Source: Calditrichota bacterium (GTDB taxonomy: Bacteria > CLD3). Taken from it: a stretch of DNA of 47,375 nucleotides. The first letter of the stretch is position 1. The number at the start of each line of letters is the position of its first letter. Location of the stretch: NCBI GenBank assembly GCA_008501735.1, contig QQUF01000026.1, forward strand, positions 1 through 47,375. Direction: 5' to 3'. Made by a program: the position numbers and the translations under genes. The notes beneath the pieces were generated by a model that was not told where the DNA came from, searched no databases, and saw only the letters and a list, made by a program, of their open reading frames with translations. Below, piece by piece: positions 37,918 to 45,284 of the stretch.

Positions 37918-37944
37918 CTACATACGTTTAAATTTAACAACAAG

Positions 37945-38018
37945 CACGAGAGGAGGGACTCGAACCCCCGACACCCGGTTTTGGAGACCGGTGCTCTAGC
38001 CAACTGAGCTACACTCGT
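37945..38018 (-). tRNA. trnW: tRNA-Trp (anticodon CCA)
   Basis: The 74-base sequence folds as a cloverleaf. The D arm has GCTCAGTTGGCTAGAGC, the anticodon stem CCGGT/ACCGG encloses CTCCAAA with anticodon CCA, and the T loop is TTCGAGT. The discriminator is G, as normal for tRNA-Trp, and the 3' CCA is not encoded. The acceptor stem has one U-U mismatch at its sixth pair. It sits between rpmG and secE, a common location. Confidence 0.95.
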
Positions 38019-38035
38019 AATCAAAACTTATTTAT

Positions 38036-38206
38036 TTAACGAGTTTCTTTATGAACCGTTCTTTTGTTACAAGGAGGACAGTATTTCTTATACTCAACTC
38101 TACCTGTGTGTAATCTTTTATTTTTTGTCATTGTGTAATTACGAGACTTACATTCGCCTGTAGTACACTCAAGAGTTATCATAACTCTTACATCTTTTTT
38201 AGCCAC
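38036..38206 (-). CDS. rpmG: 50S ribosomal protein L33, GTG start
   Basis: This 56-residue gene is short and starts with GTG at 38206. The translation begins [20 protein letters not shown], continues '[20 protein letters not shown]' and ends '[16 protein letters not shown]', the L33 pattern. It is a cysteine-containing form with CPPC near the end, but the first pair is C-x4-C (CTTGEC) rather than the usual C-x2-C. The GTG and the GCT after it lie within the tuf repeat shared with the rpsJ locus. It is placed between tuf and tRNA-Trp, the normal order. Confidence 0.95.
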   Translation of the reverse strand: MAKKDVRVMITLECTTGECKSRNYTMTKNKRLHTGRVEYKKYCPPCNKRTVHKETR

Positions 38207-39415
38207 AGTTTTAAACCTCTGTGTTATTCGATAATTTTAGTAATTACACCAGAACCTACTGTTCTGCCACCTTCACGAATAGCGAAACGCAATCCGTCTT
38301 CCATAGCGATTGTAGTGATTAACTCTACATTCATCTCTATGTTATCACCAGGCATTACCATCTCTACACCCTCTGGTAATGTCAATACTCCAGTTACATC
38401 TGTTGTTCTAAAATAGAACTGAGGTCTGTAACCACTAAAGAATGGAGTATGACGTCCACCTTCTTCTTTTTTCAATACGTATACTTGTGATTCAAATTTT
38501 GTATGTGGAGTAATACTACCAGGCTTACAAATTACCATTCCACGAGTTATAGCTTCTTTATCAATACCACGTAATAACAATCCTACGTTATCACCTGCCA
38601 TTCCCTCATCAAGCAACTTACGAAACATCTCTACACCTGTTACTGTAGTATCAAGTTTATCACCCATTCCGATAATCTCGACCTTTTCACCAACCTTAAC
38701 TTGACCTCTTTCTATTCTACCCGTAGAAACTGTTCCACGACCACTAATTGAAAAGACATCTTCAACTGGCATCAAAAATGGTTTATCTAAAACACGCTCG
38801 GGAGTAGGGATATAGCTATCAACTGATGCCATCAACTCATCAATACAAGCTGTTGCATCTGCATTTGTTGGCTCATTCAAAGCGTTCAATGCACTACCTT
38901 GAATAATTGGAATATCATCTCCAGGAAAATCGTAATCACTTAACAATTCACGTAATTCCATTTCAACCAACTCTAACAACTCTGGGTCATCTACTTGGTC
39001 TACTTTATTCATAAAAACTACAATTCTTGGAACACCTACTTGGCGAGCCAATAAAATGTGCTCTCTTGTTTGTGGCATTGGACCATCTGTCGCTGCTACT
39101 ACCAAAATAGCTCCATCCATTTGAGCTGCACCTGTTATCATATTCTTAATATAGTCAGCGTGACCTGGACAATCTACGTGAGCATAATGACGACTTTCTG
39201 TTTGATACTCTACGTGAGCTGTATTAATTGTTATACCTCTTTCACGCTCCTCTGGGGCATTGTCAATACTGTCGTAGTCTTGAAATGCTGCTAATCCCTG
39301 ATTAGCCAAATGTTGAGTAATTGCCGCTGTTAATGTAGTCTTTCCATGGTCTACGTGACCAATTGTTCCTACATTCACGTGAGGCTTACTTCTGTCAAAT
39401 TTTTCCTTAGACATT
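38201..39415. repeat. Direct repeat copy 2 (tuf conversion tract)
   Basis: This is the second copy of the 1,215-base repeat at 21900-23114, in the same orientation. It contains tuf2, the 17-base spacer after it and the first two codons of rpmG. Flanks on both sides differ from copy 1, so the two are separate loci. The 16.3 kb between the copies include rpoB, rpoC, nusG, secE and fusA, so excision by recombination would be lethal. Confidence 0.95.
38224..39414 (-). CDS. tuf: Elongation factor Tu (copy 2, tRNA-linked locus)
   Basis: This 396-residue EF-Tu is identical to the one encoded at 21923-23113. It lies 60 bases after tRNA-Thr(GGT), corresponding to tufB of E. coli, which follows the same four tRNA genes. 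Its ribosome-binding site is GGAGTAGATA, unlike copy 1, because the repeat ends one base before the ATG. The downstream gene rpmG begins inside the repeat. Confidence 0.98.
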   Translation of the reverse strand: MSKEKFDRSKPHVNVGTIGHVDHGKTTLTAAITQHLANQGLAAFQDYDSIDNAPEERERGITINTAHVEYQTESRHYAHVDCPGHADYIKNMITGAAQMDGAILVVAATDGPMPQTREHILLARQVGVPRIVVFMNKVDQVDDPELLELVEMELRELLSDYDFPGDDIPIIQGSALNALNEPTNADATACIDELMASVDSYIPTPERVLDKPFLMPVEDVFSISGRGTVSTGRIERGQVKVGEKVEIIGMGDKLDTTVTGVEMFRKLLDEGMAGDNVGLLLRGIDKEAITRGMVICKPGSITPHTKFESQVYVLKKEEGGRHTPFFSGYRPQFYFRTTDVTGVLTLPEGVEMVMPGDNIEMNVELITTIAMEDGLRFAIREGGRTVGSGVITKIIE

Positions 39416-39474
39416 ATCTACTCCAAAACAAAAATTTAAACTTAAAACTTATTCATTCATTTAAATTAAACAAG

Positions 39475-39547
39475 AGCCTACGATCGGATTTGAACCGATG
39501 ACCTCATCCTTACCAAGGATGTGCTCTACCTACTGAGCTACGTAGAC
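39475..39547 (-). tRNA. trnT: tRNA-Thr (anticodon GGT)
   Basis: The 73-base cloverleaf has acceptor arms GTCTACG and CGTAGGC (one G-U pair), D arm GCTCAGTAGGTAGAGC, anticodon loop TTGGTAA with anticodon GGT, and T loop TTCAAAT. CCA is not encoded. It corresponds to thrT in the E. coli thrU-tyrU-glyT-thrT-tufB operon. Confidence 0.95.
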
Positions 39548-39582
39548 CCTAACTCTTTTCTTTTACGAAAAGACATAAAAAA

Positions 39583-39655
39583 AGCGAGAGACGAGACTCG
39601 AACTCGCGACATTCTGCTTGGAAGGCAGATGCTCTACCAACTGAGCTACTCTCGC
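39583..39655 (-). tRNA. trnG: tRNA-Gly (anticodon TCC)
   Basis: The 73-base cloverleaf has perfect acceptor arms GCGAGAG and CTCTCGC, anticodon stem TCTGC/GCAGA around CTTCCAA (anticodon TCC), and T loop TTCGAGT. CCA is not encoded. It matches glyT of the E. coli cluster. Confidence 0.95.
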
Positions 39656-39667
39656 AATTCAAAAAAA

Positions 39668-39751
39668 TGGGTAGGGCTGGATTCGAACCAGCGTAACGCA
39701 TCGCGTGACAGATTTACAGTCTGTTCCCATTAACCACTCGGGCACCTACCC
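39668..39751 (-). tRNA. trnY: tRNA-Tyr (anticodon GTA)
   Basis: The 84-base class II tRNA has acceptor arms GGGTAGG and CCTACCC, anticodon GTA within CTGTAAA, a long variable arm (about positions 39690-39705) and T loop TTCGAAT. The discriminator is A, as usual for tRNA-Tyr. It matches tyrU of the E. coli cluster. Confidence 0.95.
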
Positions 39752-39769
39752 AAAACTATAAAAAAGAAA

Positions 39770-39842
39770 AGCTGGCGATGGGACTCGAACCCGCAACCTG
39801 CTGATTACAAGTCAGCTGCTCTACCAATTGAGCTACGCCAGC
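39770..39842 (-). tRNA. trnT: tRNA-Thr (anticodon TGT)
   Basis: The 73-base cloverleaf has acceptor arms GCTGGCG and CGCCAGC, anticodon stem CTGAC/ATCAG region around CTTGTAA (anticodon TGT), and T loop TTCGAGT. It is the first gene of the whole transcript, 23 bases from the -10 box. It matches thrU of the E. coli cluster. Confidence 0.95.
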
Positions 39843-39864
39843 AATCTTTATTTTTGAGCCACCA

Positions 39865-39893
39865 AATGTAAGAGACAAAAAACCCTATGTCAA
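39865..39893 (-). promoter_or_regulatory. Strong promoter of the tRNA-tuf-secE-nusG-L11-rpoBC transcript
   Basis: On the minus strand a perfect TTGACA (39888-39893) is followed by 17 bases and TACATT (39865-39870). The next two bases make TACATTTG, which also fits the Bacteroidota TAnnTTTG -7 element. The discriminator after the -10 box (TGGTGGC) is GC-rich in an AT-rich region, the hallmark of stringently controlled stable-RNA promoters. The predicted start near 39858 leaves a leader of about 15 bases before the first tRNA. Confidence 0.85.
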
Positions 39894-39996
39894 AGAAAAA
39901 ATTAGTTTTTTTAGTTTTTTTATGAAGTAGAAAATTAAGTCATTTTTACAATTTACCCAAATAGTTGAAAACTATAAAATTATAAAAAAATCTGAC

Positions 39997-41397
39997 TTAT
40001 TTTTTTATATCCCATTTTGTTCCATTCGGAGTATCTTGAATCAAAATATTTATTTTTTCTAATTCATCTCTCAAATAATCTGAAAGTTCCCAGTCTTTTT
40101 TAGCCCTAAGTTTTTTTCTAAGTTTAATGAGAATTTTCATTACTTCACCAAATTTGCCGCCCCCTTCTTCTTCCTTTTTTAAAATTACATCAAAAATTTT
40201 ATCCGTTTTTTCAATGAATTTTATTTCACCAACAAGAATATTTTTTTCAGTTTCATTCAGATTTAATTTGCTAAGTAGAATATTCACTTCTTTAACGGCT
40301 TCAAAAACTATTGACATTCCTTTTGCGGTGTTGAAGTCATCATTCATTCCCTCTTTGAACTGCTCTATCCTTTGTGCGAAAACTTCATCTCCGCCCTCTA
40401 GGTTTCCGTTGAGTTTTTCGAGTCCTCTTTTGTATGTGGAAGTAATTCTTTCGACTGAACTTTGAGCTTCTTCGAGTCTTTCAAAACTATAAGCAATTGG
40501 ACTTCGGTAATGCTTTTGAATCATCAACATCCTTACAGATTCACCTAAAAATTTCCCCAAGACTTCACGAGTTGTGAAAAAATTGCCGAGAGATTTTGAC
40601 ATTTTTTCATCATTTAGATTTAGCATTCCATTGTGCATCCAATAATTCACAAATTGTTTACCAAATGTGCATTCACTTTGGGCGATTTCATTTTCGTGAT
40701 GAGGAAAGACCAAATCAGTTCCACCTCCGTGTATGTCAAAAGTTTCACCTAAATACTTTGTGGACATTGCTGAACATTCCAAATGCCAACCTGGACGACC
40801 TTTTCCCCAAGGACTTTCCCAAGCAGGTTCATTTGGTTTCGCAGATTTCCAAAGTGTAAAATCTAAATCATTTTTTTTACCCGAGCCTGTTGCCGTTCTT
40901 TCACTGGCTTGTAGCTCTTCTAAAATTTTACCTGAAAGTTTTCCGTATTCCTTGTTTTGGGGAATGTTAAAATAGACATCACCTTTTGATTCGTAAGCAA
41001 AACCTTTTTCAATTAAAGTCTCAACCATTTGAATCATTTCTTTGATGTGGTCAGTTGCTTTTGGGTAAACATCTGCTCTTTTTATTCTTAACTCGTCAAT
41101 GTCTTTGAAAAACTCTGCTGTATATTTTTCAGCAACTTCTTCTGTCGAAATCTTTTCTTCGATTGCACGATTTATAATTTTGTCATCAATATCAGTTAAA
41201 TTCATTACGTAAGTAACATCGTAACCGAGAAATTCAAGATATTTTCTGACAATGTCGTAAGTGATGAAAGGTCTTGCGTTTCCGATGTGAAAGAAATTGT
41301 AAACAGTTGGACCACAAACGTAAATTTTGGCTTTACCTTCTTCGACGGGAATGAATTCCTCTTTTTTCTTAGTTAGTGTGTTAAATATTTTTAACAT
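39997..41397 (-). CDS. cysS: Cysteinyl-tRNA synthetase
   Basis: CysS charges tRNA-Cys. The 466-residue class I enzyme begins MLKIFNTLTKKKEEFIPVEE and has Cys28 in 'IYVCGPTVYNFFHIGNARP', where HIGN (37-40) is the HIGH motif and Cys28 the first zinc ligand. 'GWHLECSAMSTKYLG' and 'FPHHENEIAQSECTFG' supply the other zinc ligands, and KMSKS lies in 'NDEKMSKSLGNFFT'. The length is normal. It is the last gene of a ddl-NUDIX-cysS run, with no strong terminator seen before the tRNA promoter 100 bases on. Confidence 0.97.
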   Translation of the reverse strand: MLKIFNTLTKKKEEFIPVEEGKAKIYVCGPTVYNFFHIGNARPFITYDIVRKYLEFLGYDVTYVMNLTDIDDKIINRAIEEKISTEEVAEKYTAEFFKDIDELRIKRADVYPKATDHIKEMIQMVETLIEKGFAYESKGDVYFNIPQNKEYGKLSGKILEELQASERTATGSGKKNDLDFTLWKSAKPNEPAWESPWGKGRPGWHLECSAMSTKYLGETFDIHGGGTDLVFPHHENEIAQSECTFGKQFVNYWMHNGMLNLNDEKMSKSLGNFFTTREVLGKFLGESVRMLMIQKHYRSPIAYSFERLEEAQSSVERITSTYKRGLEKLNGNLEGGDEVFAQRIEQFKEGMNDDFNTAKGMSIVFEAVKEVNILLSKLNLNETEKNILVGEIKFIEKTDKIFDVILKKEEEGGGKFGEVMKILIKLRKKLRAKKDWELSDYLRDELEKINILIQDTPNGTKWDIKK

Positions 41398-41416
41398 TAT
41401 TTTATCCTAAAAATTT

Positions 41417-41968
41417 TTATTTCAAAAGTTGTTTGCAAATTGCATACGAAACGGCACAAATTGTTTGAACGTCTTTAATTGCACCATCTTCGATTTTTTG
41501 CAGGATTTCTTTCGCAGAAAACCACTGCATCGAATTGACTTCGTTTGTATCAAAATTTTGATTGATTTTTGTAGGTGAATCGGCTTGCACAACTTCAAAT
41601 TCTTGGTTTGTCGAACCTGATGAAGAATAGTAGTTTAAAAGATGTTTCCAATTTTTTGCTCCAAAGCCCGTTTCTTCCAAAAGTTCACGCTTTGCTTCAA
41701 GAATCGAATTTTCACTTTCCATTCTTCCTGCAGGCAATTCCCAACCACTAAAGTCAACAATGAACCGGTAATTTTGAATCAACAATGCTCGTTTTTCTGA
41801 ATCTGTAAGTAAAACCACAACTGCCTTTTTTGGAAATTCCACAACGTGGTGTTCAGGAATTTCGCTTCCGTCAGGTAAGACGATGTGGTCTTGTCGCATC
41901 GAAATCCAGTCGCTTTTGTAAACATATTTTTTTTCTTTAATTTTCCATTTTTTATTTTGATTTCTCAA
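41417..41968 (-). CDS. NUDIX hydrolase, ADP-ribose pyrophosphatase-like
   Basis: The 183-residue protein has a NUDIX box at about residues 81-102 ('GRMESENSILEAKRELLEET', then GF). Its metal-binding REx2EE part (Arg94, Glu95, Glu98, Glu99) is intact. The loop between the first Gly and the first Glu is one residue shorter than the textbook Gx5E. The preceding 'NYRFIVDFSGWELPA' resembles ADP-ribose pyrophosphatases (NudF type), which cleave ADP-ribose or related nucleotide sugars; the exact substrate is uncertain. The start shown is a TTG at 41968, since the first in-frame ATG is 23 codons further on and would lose conserved sequence. It lies 19 bases before cysS. Confidence 0.85.
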   Translation of the reverse strand: MRNQNKKWKIKEKKYVYKSDWISMRQDHIVLPDGSEIPEHHVVEFPKKAVVVLLTDSEKRALLIQNYRFIVDFSGWELPAGRMESENSILEAKRELLEETGFGAKNWKHLLNYYSSSGSTNQEFEVVQADSPTKINQNFDTNEVNSMQWFSAKEILQKIEDGAIKDVQTICAVSYAICKQLLK

Positions 41969-42004
41969 ACTCTAACGATGCTAACTATTTTTTGTTATAA
42001 AAAA

Positions 42005-42964
42005 TTAATTTGGTAATGAAACTGATTTTTGAAGGCTCAATTCCAAAATACTTTGAATTAAATCTTCAAAACTCATTCCTGTAGCCTTCGCGGCTTTCGG
42101 AACTAAACTTGTTGCTGTCATTCCGGGAAGTGTGTTCGCTTCAAGTAAAAAATGATTTCCGCTGTTGTCAAGCCTGTAATCAACTCTTCCGTAAACTTCG
42201 CAGTCAATCATTTTCATTAATTTCAACGAATCTACTTTAACTTTTTCTGTCAACTCTTTTGTCAACTGTGCAGGAACTTCGTAATCTGTTTTGCCTTTTG
42301 TATATTTTGATTCATAATCGTAAAATCCGCTGTGAGGTTTAATTTCCACAACAGGAAGTGCTTTTCCACCAAGAATTGCAACTGTAAGTTCACGACCTTC
42401 AATAAATTCTTCAACCAAAATCTTCTTAGAAAACTTTGCAGCTAATTTTACTGCTTCAGCAAATTCTTCCTCGTGTTTAACAATTGTTAAACCGATTGTT
42501 GACCCTCCGTCGTTTGGCTTAACAATTATTGGTAAACCTAAATCCGAAAAATCTTTAAAATTTACACTTTCGGCATCTTCGCTAAAGATTAACTTCCAAT
42601 TTGCTGTTGGAACTCCGAGGTTTAGGGCAATTCTTTTTGTTAAATCTTTATCCATTGCAACTGCACTGCACAAAACCGAAGCTCCTGAAAATGGAATTCC
42701 GATTGTTGTCAAAAGCCCTTGAATTGTGCCGTTTTCACCTTCACCTCCGTGATAAGCCAAAAAAACAAAATCTGTTTCAGTAAGTTCTTCTGCAAGAATT
42801 TTTTGCCAAACTTGTTTCGGTTTGCCGTTAGTTTTGCTATCAACAAGAATTGCGTTGTAACCTAACTTTTTAAGTGCTTCTGCAATTTGTTTCCCTGTTT
42901 CCAAAGAAACTTCTCTTTCAGCAGAATCACCACCGTAAAGGACAGCTACTTTTTTGATTTTCAT
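42005..42964 (-). CDS. ddl: D-alanine--D-alanine ligase
   Basis: Ddl joins two D-alanines with ATP to make the terminal dipeptide of the peptidoglycan precursor, in the cytoplasm. From the ATG at 42964 it has 319 residues and begins MKIKKVAVLYGGDSAEREVS, the substrate-binding start with Glu16. An ATP-grasp domain follows ('PIIVKPNDGGSTIGLTIVKH', 'ILVEEFIEGRELTVAILGGK'). The metal and active-site end is 'CEVYGRVDYRLDNSGNHFLL' plus 'EANTLPGMT'. An in-frame TTG at 42991 would add nine residues outside the family pattern. It heads a run with the NUDIX gene and cysS. Confidence 0.96.
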   Translation of the reverse strand: MKIKKVAVLYGGDSAEREVSLETGKQIAEALKKLGYNAILVDSKTNGKPKQVWQKILAEELTETDFVFLAYHGGEGENGTIQGLLTTIGIPFSGASVLCSAVAMDKDLTKRIALNLGVPTANWKLIFSEDAESVNFKDFSDLGLPIIVKPNDGGSTIGLTIVKHEEEFAEAVKLAAKFSKKILVEEFIEGRELTVAILGGKALPVVEIKPHSGFYDYESKYTKGKTDYEVPAQLTKELTEKVKVDSLKLMKMIDCEVYGRVDYRLDNSGNHFLLEANTLPGMTATSLVPKAAKATGMSFEDLIQSILELSLQKSVSLPN

Positions 42965-43165
42965 AAATCTTAACCAATAATTTGTATTCAAAATCGAAAT
43001 TGGAATTTAAAGAAAATTTATTCAAAGAGTTAATTTTTACAGTGATAAATTTTTGTTGAAATTTATTTACCTAATTTTCATTTTTCTTTTAAGACAAAAG
43101 TTCGTAAAATTAGAAATTATATTTTAGCTCAAAAAACTAATTTTATACATATTGTAGGTGATAAA

Positions 43166-45223
43166 ATGAAATTCCTTTTTGCAGTTCACAACCACCAACC
43201 TGTTGGTAATTTTGATTTCGTTTTTGAAGATTCTTATCAAAAATCTTACAAACCATTTTTAGATGTTCTTGAGAATTTCCCAAATATAAATTTTTCGATG
43301 CACTTTAGCGGTCCTTTAATTGATTGGTTGGAAAAACATCATTCAGATTATCTTGACAGAGTTGCAAAGTTAGTTGATGATGGAAGAGTAGAAATCATTT
43401 CTTCTGGTTACTACGAGCCTGTTTTAGCTTCGATTCCTGACGCTGATAAAATTGGGCAAATTCAAATGATGAATGAGTATATAAAATCTCGTTTCGGGCA
43501 AACTCCGCAAGGGCTTTGGCTCACTGAAAGAATTTGGGAGCCTTCTTCGGCAAAACCAATCGCCGAAGCAGGAATAAAATTCATCACTGTTGACGACTAC
43601 CATTTTTCAACTTCGGGCAAAACTGGTAAAGACCTCAACGGATACTTTTTGACCGAAGAACAAGGTCAAGTTCTCGGAATTTTCCCGATTGCTCAGCAAC
43701 TTCGTTACACAATTCCTTTTGAAGCACCAAAAGAAACAATCAAAATTTTGAAGAAAAATGCCGACAACGAAAATTCAGTAATGGTTATGGCTGACGACGG
43801 CGAAAAATTCGGTGTTTGGCCCCAAACTTACGAATTAGCTTTCGGCAAAGAGCAATGGGTTAAAAAGTTCTGCAAAGCTCTTGAGAAAAATCAAGATTGG
43901 TTAGAGACGATGAAATTTTCAGACTACTTTGACAACCACAAACCACTTGGCAGAATTTACCTTCAAACTTCTTCTTACTTTGAAATGAGCGAATGGACTT
44001 TGCCGACTGAACTTGGAAAAAAATATCACAAACACATTGAAAAATTGCAAAAAGAAGAGAAGTTTGAACAAATGAAGCCTTTCCTTAGAGGCGGATTTTG
44101 GAGAGATTTTCTGACAAAATACGACGAAGCAAATTGGATGCTCAAACGAACAAATTTTGTTGCAAAAAAACTTGAAAACGAGCCAATTGAATCCGAAGCA
44201 AGACAAGCAATTTGGAAAAGCCAATGCAACTGCGGTTACTGGCACGGAGTTTTCGGTGGACTTTACTTACCACACATCAGGCACGCAAATTACTCAAACA
44301 TAATCGAAGCAGAAGTTAAAAATGGCTTCAAAAAAGGTTTGAATAGGGCTGACATTGACCACGACGGACTTCAAGAAGTTAGTTTCTCAAACGAAAAACT
44401 AAGAGCTTTTTTCACACCAATTGGCGGAGCAATTCGCGAGTTAGATGTTTTGGAAGCAAAGTTTAACATTGTAAACACACTTGCTCGATACTCGGAAAGT
44501 TACCACGAAAAGCTAAAACTTGTCGGTAAAAAGCCTTCTAAGAAAAACGCCTCGATTCACGACTTAGTTTTGGTAAAAGAAGAAGGTTTGGATAAACATT
44601 TGTTCCACGATTCTCACCAACGTTGGATGTTGCAAGACCACTTTTTTGCCAACAAAACAAAAATGACAAATGTTTACCAAAATAACTACAAAGAATTAGG
44701 AGATTTCATTAACGGTGAATTTAACATTCGAGGAAGATTTAATTCTGTGATTTTGGAAAGAGATGGAAATGTCAACGGGCTTCCTGTAAAACTCACTAAA
44801 ACTGCAAATTTTAAAAGCAACTCGATTAACTTTACAATTGAAATTCAGAACAACAGTGATAAAACTTTAAAAACGACTTACGGAACTGAATTGAATTTCT
44901 CTTTACTTGGTGGAACTGCTCCAGATAGATTTTATAAATTCGACGGAGTTCAGCCGAAAGAGCATTTCCTAAACTCCAAAGGTAAAGTAAAAGCCACAGA
45001 AGTAAAACTCATTACTGAGTGGGAAAAAATGGAAAACACTCTAAACTTCAATGATAAAACAAATGTTTGGTACTACCCAATCGAAACAGTTTCAATGTCA
45101 GAAGCAGGTTTTGAAAGAGTTTACCAAAGTTCCGTTGTTTTACCTGTTTGGAAACTAAAGCTCAAGGCAGATGAATGCATAAAAATTGAGTTTTCATTAA
45201 CTTCAACAGTGGAATCTGAATAA
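43166..45223 (+). CDS. Glycoside hydrolase family 57 alpha-amylase/4-alpha-glucanotransferase
   Basis: The 685-residue protein matches the Thermococcus-type GH57 amylase or 4-alpha-glucanotransferase, which cleaves alpha-1,4-glucans and can transfer the glucan. Visible motifs are HNHQP (8-12), 'GLWLTERIWEP' with the likely nucleophile Glu121, and 'VMADDGEKFGVWPQT' with the likely acid/base Asp at 210-211. After the barrel come a helical DUF1925-like part (around 'FLRGGFWRDFLTKYDEANWM') and a beta-sandwich DUF1926-like domain from about residue 390. There is no signal peptide, so it is probably cytoplasmic and acts on glycogen or maltodextrin. AGGTGA precedes the ATG. It is divergent from ddl across a 201-base spacer. 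Confidence 0.93.
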   Translation: MKFLFAVHNHQPVGNFDFVFEDSYQKSYKPFLDVLENFPNINFSMHFSGPLIDWLEKHHSDYLDRVAKLVDDGRVEIISSGYYEPVLASIPDADKIGQIQMMNEYIKSRFGQTPQGLWLTERIWEPSSAKPIAEAGIKFITVDDYHFSTSGKTGKDLNGYFLTEEQGQVLGIFPIAQQLRYTIPFEAPKETIKILKKNADNENSVMVMADDGEKFGVWPQTYELAFGKEQWVKKFCKALEKNQDWLETMKFSDYFDNHKPLGRIYLQTSSYFEMSEWTLPTELGKKYHKHIEKLQKEEKFEQMKPFLRGGFWRDFLTKYDEANWMLKRTNFVAKKLENEPIESEARQAIWKSQCNCGYWHGVFGGLYLPHIRHANYSNIIEAEVKNGFKKGLNRADIDHDGLQEVSFSNEKLRAFFTPIGGAIRELDVLEAKFNIVNTLARYSESYHEKLKLVGKKPSKKNASIHDLVLVKEEGLDKHLFHDSHQRWMLQDHFFANKTKMTNVYQNNYKELGDFINGEFNIRGRFNSVILERDGNVNGLPVKLTKTANFKSNSINFTIEIQNNSDKTLKTTYGTELNFSLLGGTAPDRFYKFDGVQPKEHFLNSKGKVKATEVKLITEWEKMENTLNFNDKTNVWYYPIETVSMSEAGFERVYQSSVVLPVWKLKLKADECIKIEFSLTSTVESE

Positions 45224-45284
45224 AATTAGCAATCTAATAACCCTAACCTTTCCTCAACCAAACTAAATAGTTTCGGAGGTACAA

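Noticed and set aside
38224-39414. Second tuf as an assembly duplicate
   Set aside because: Both copies have unique, biologically sensible flanks (fusA/rpsJ and tRNA-Thr/rpmG) that match the two usual tuf loci, so a real duplicate is more likely than an artefact. Only long reads could exclude collapse of small differences.
39521-39733. 70-codon open frame across the tRNA cluster
   Set aside because: It spans three tRNA genes on the opposite strand, and its Cys/Arg-rich translation reflects tRNA sequence.
39957-40006. AT-only hairpins around the cysS stop as a terminator
   Set aside because: The stems (poly-A against poly-T and ATAGTT/AACTAT) have almost no GC pairs, and the T run overlaps the stem, so a working terminator is not supported.
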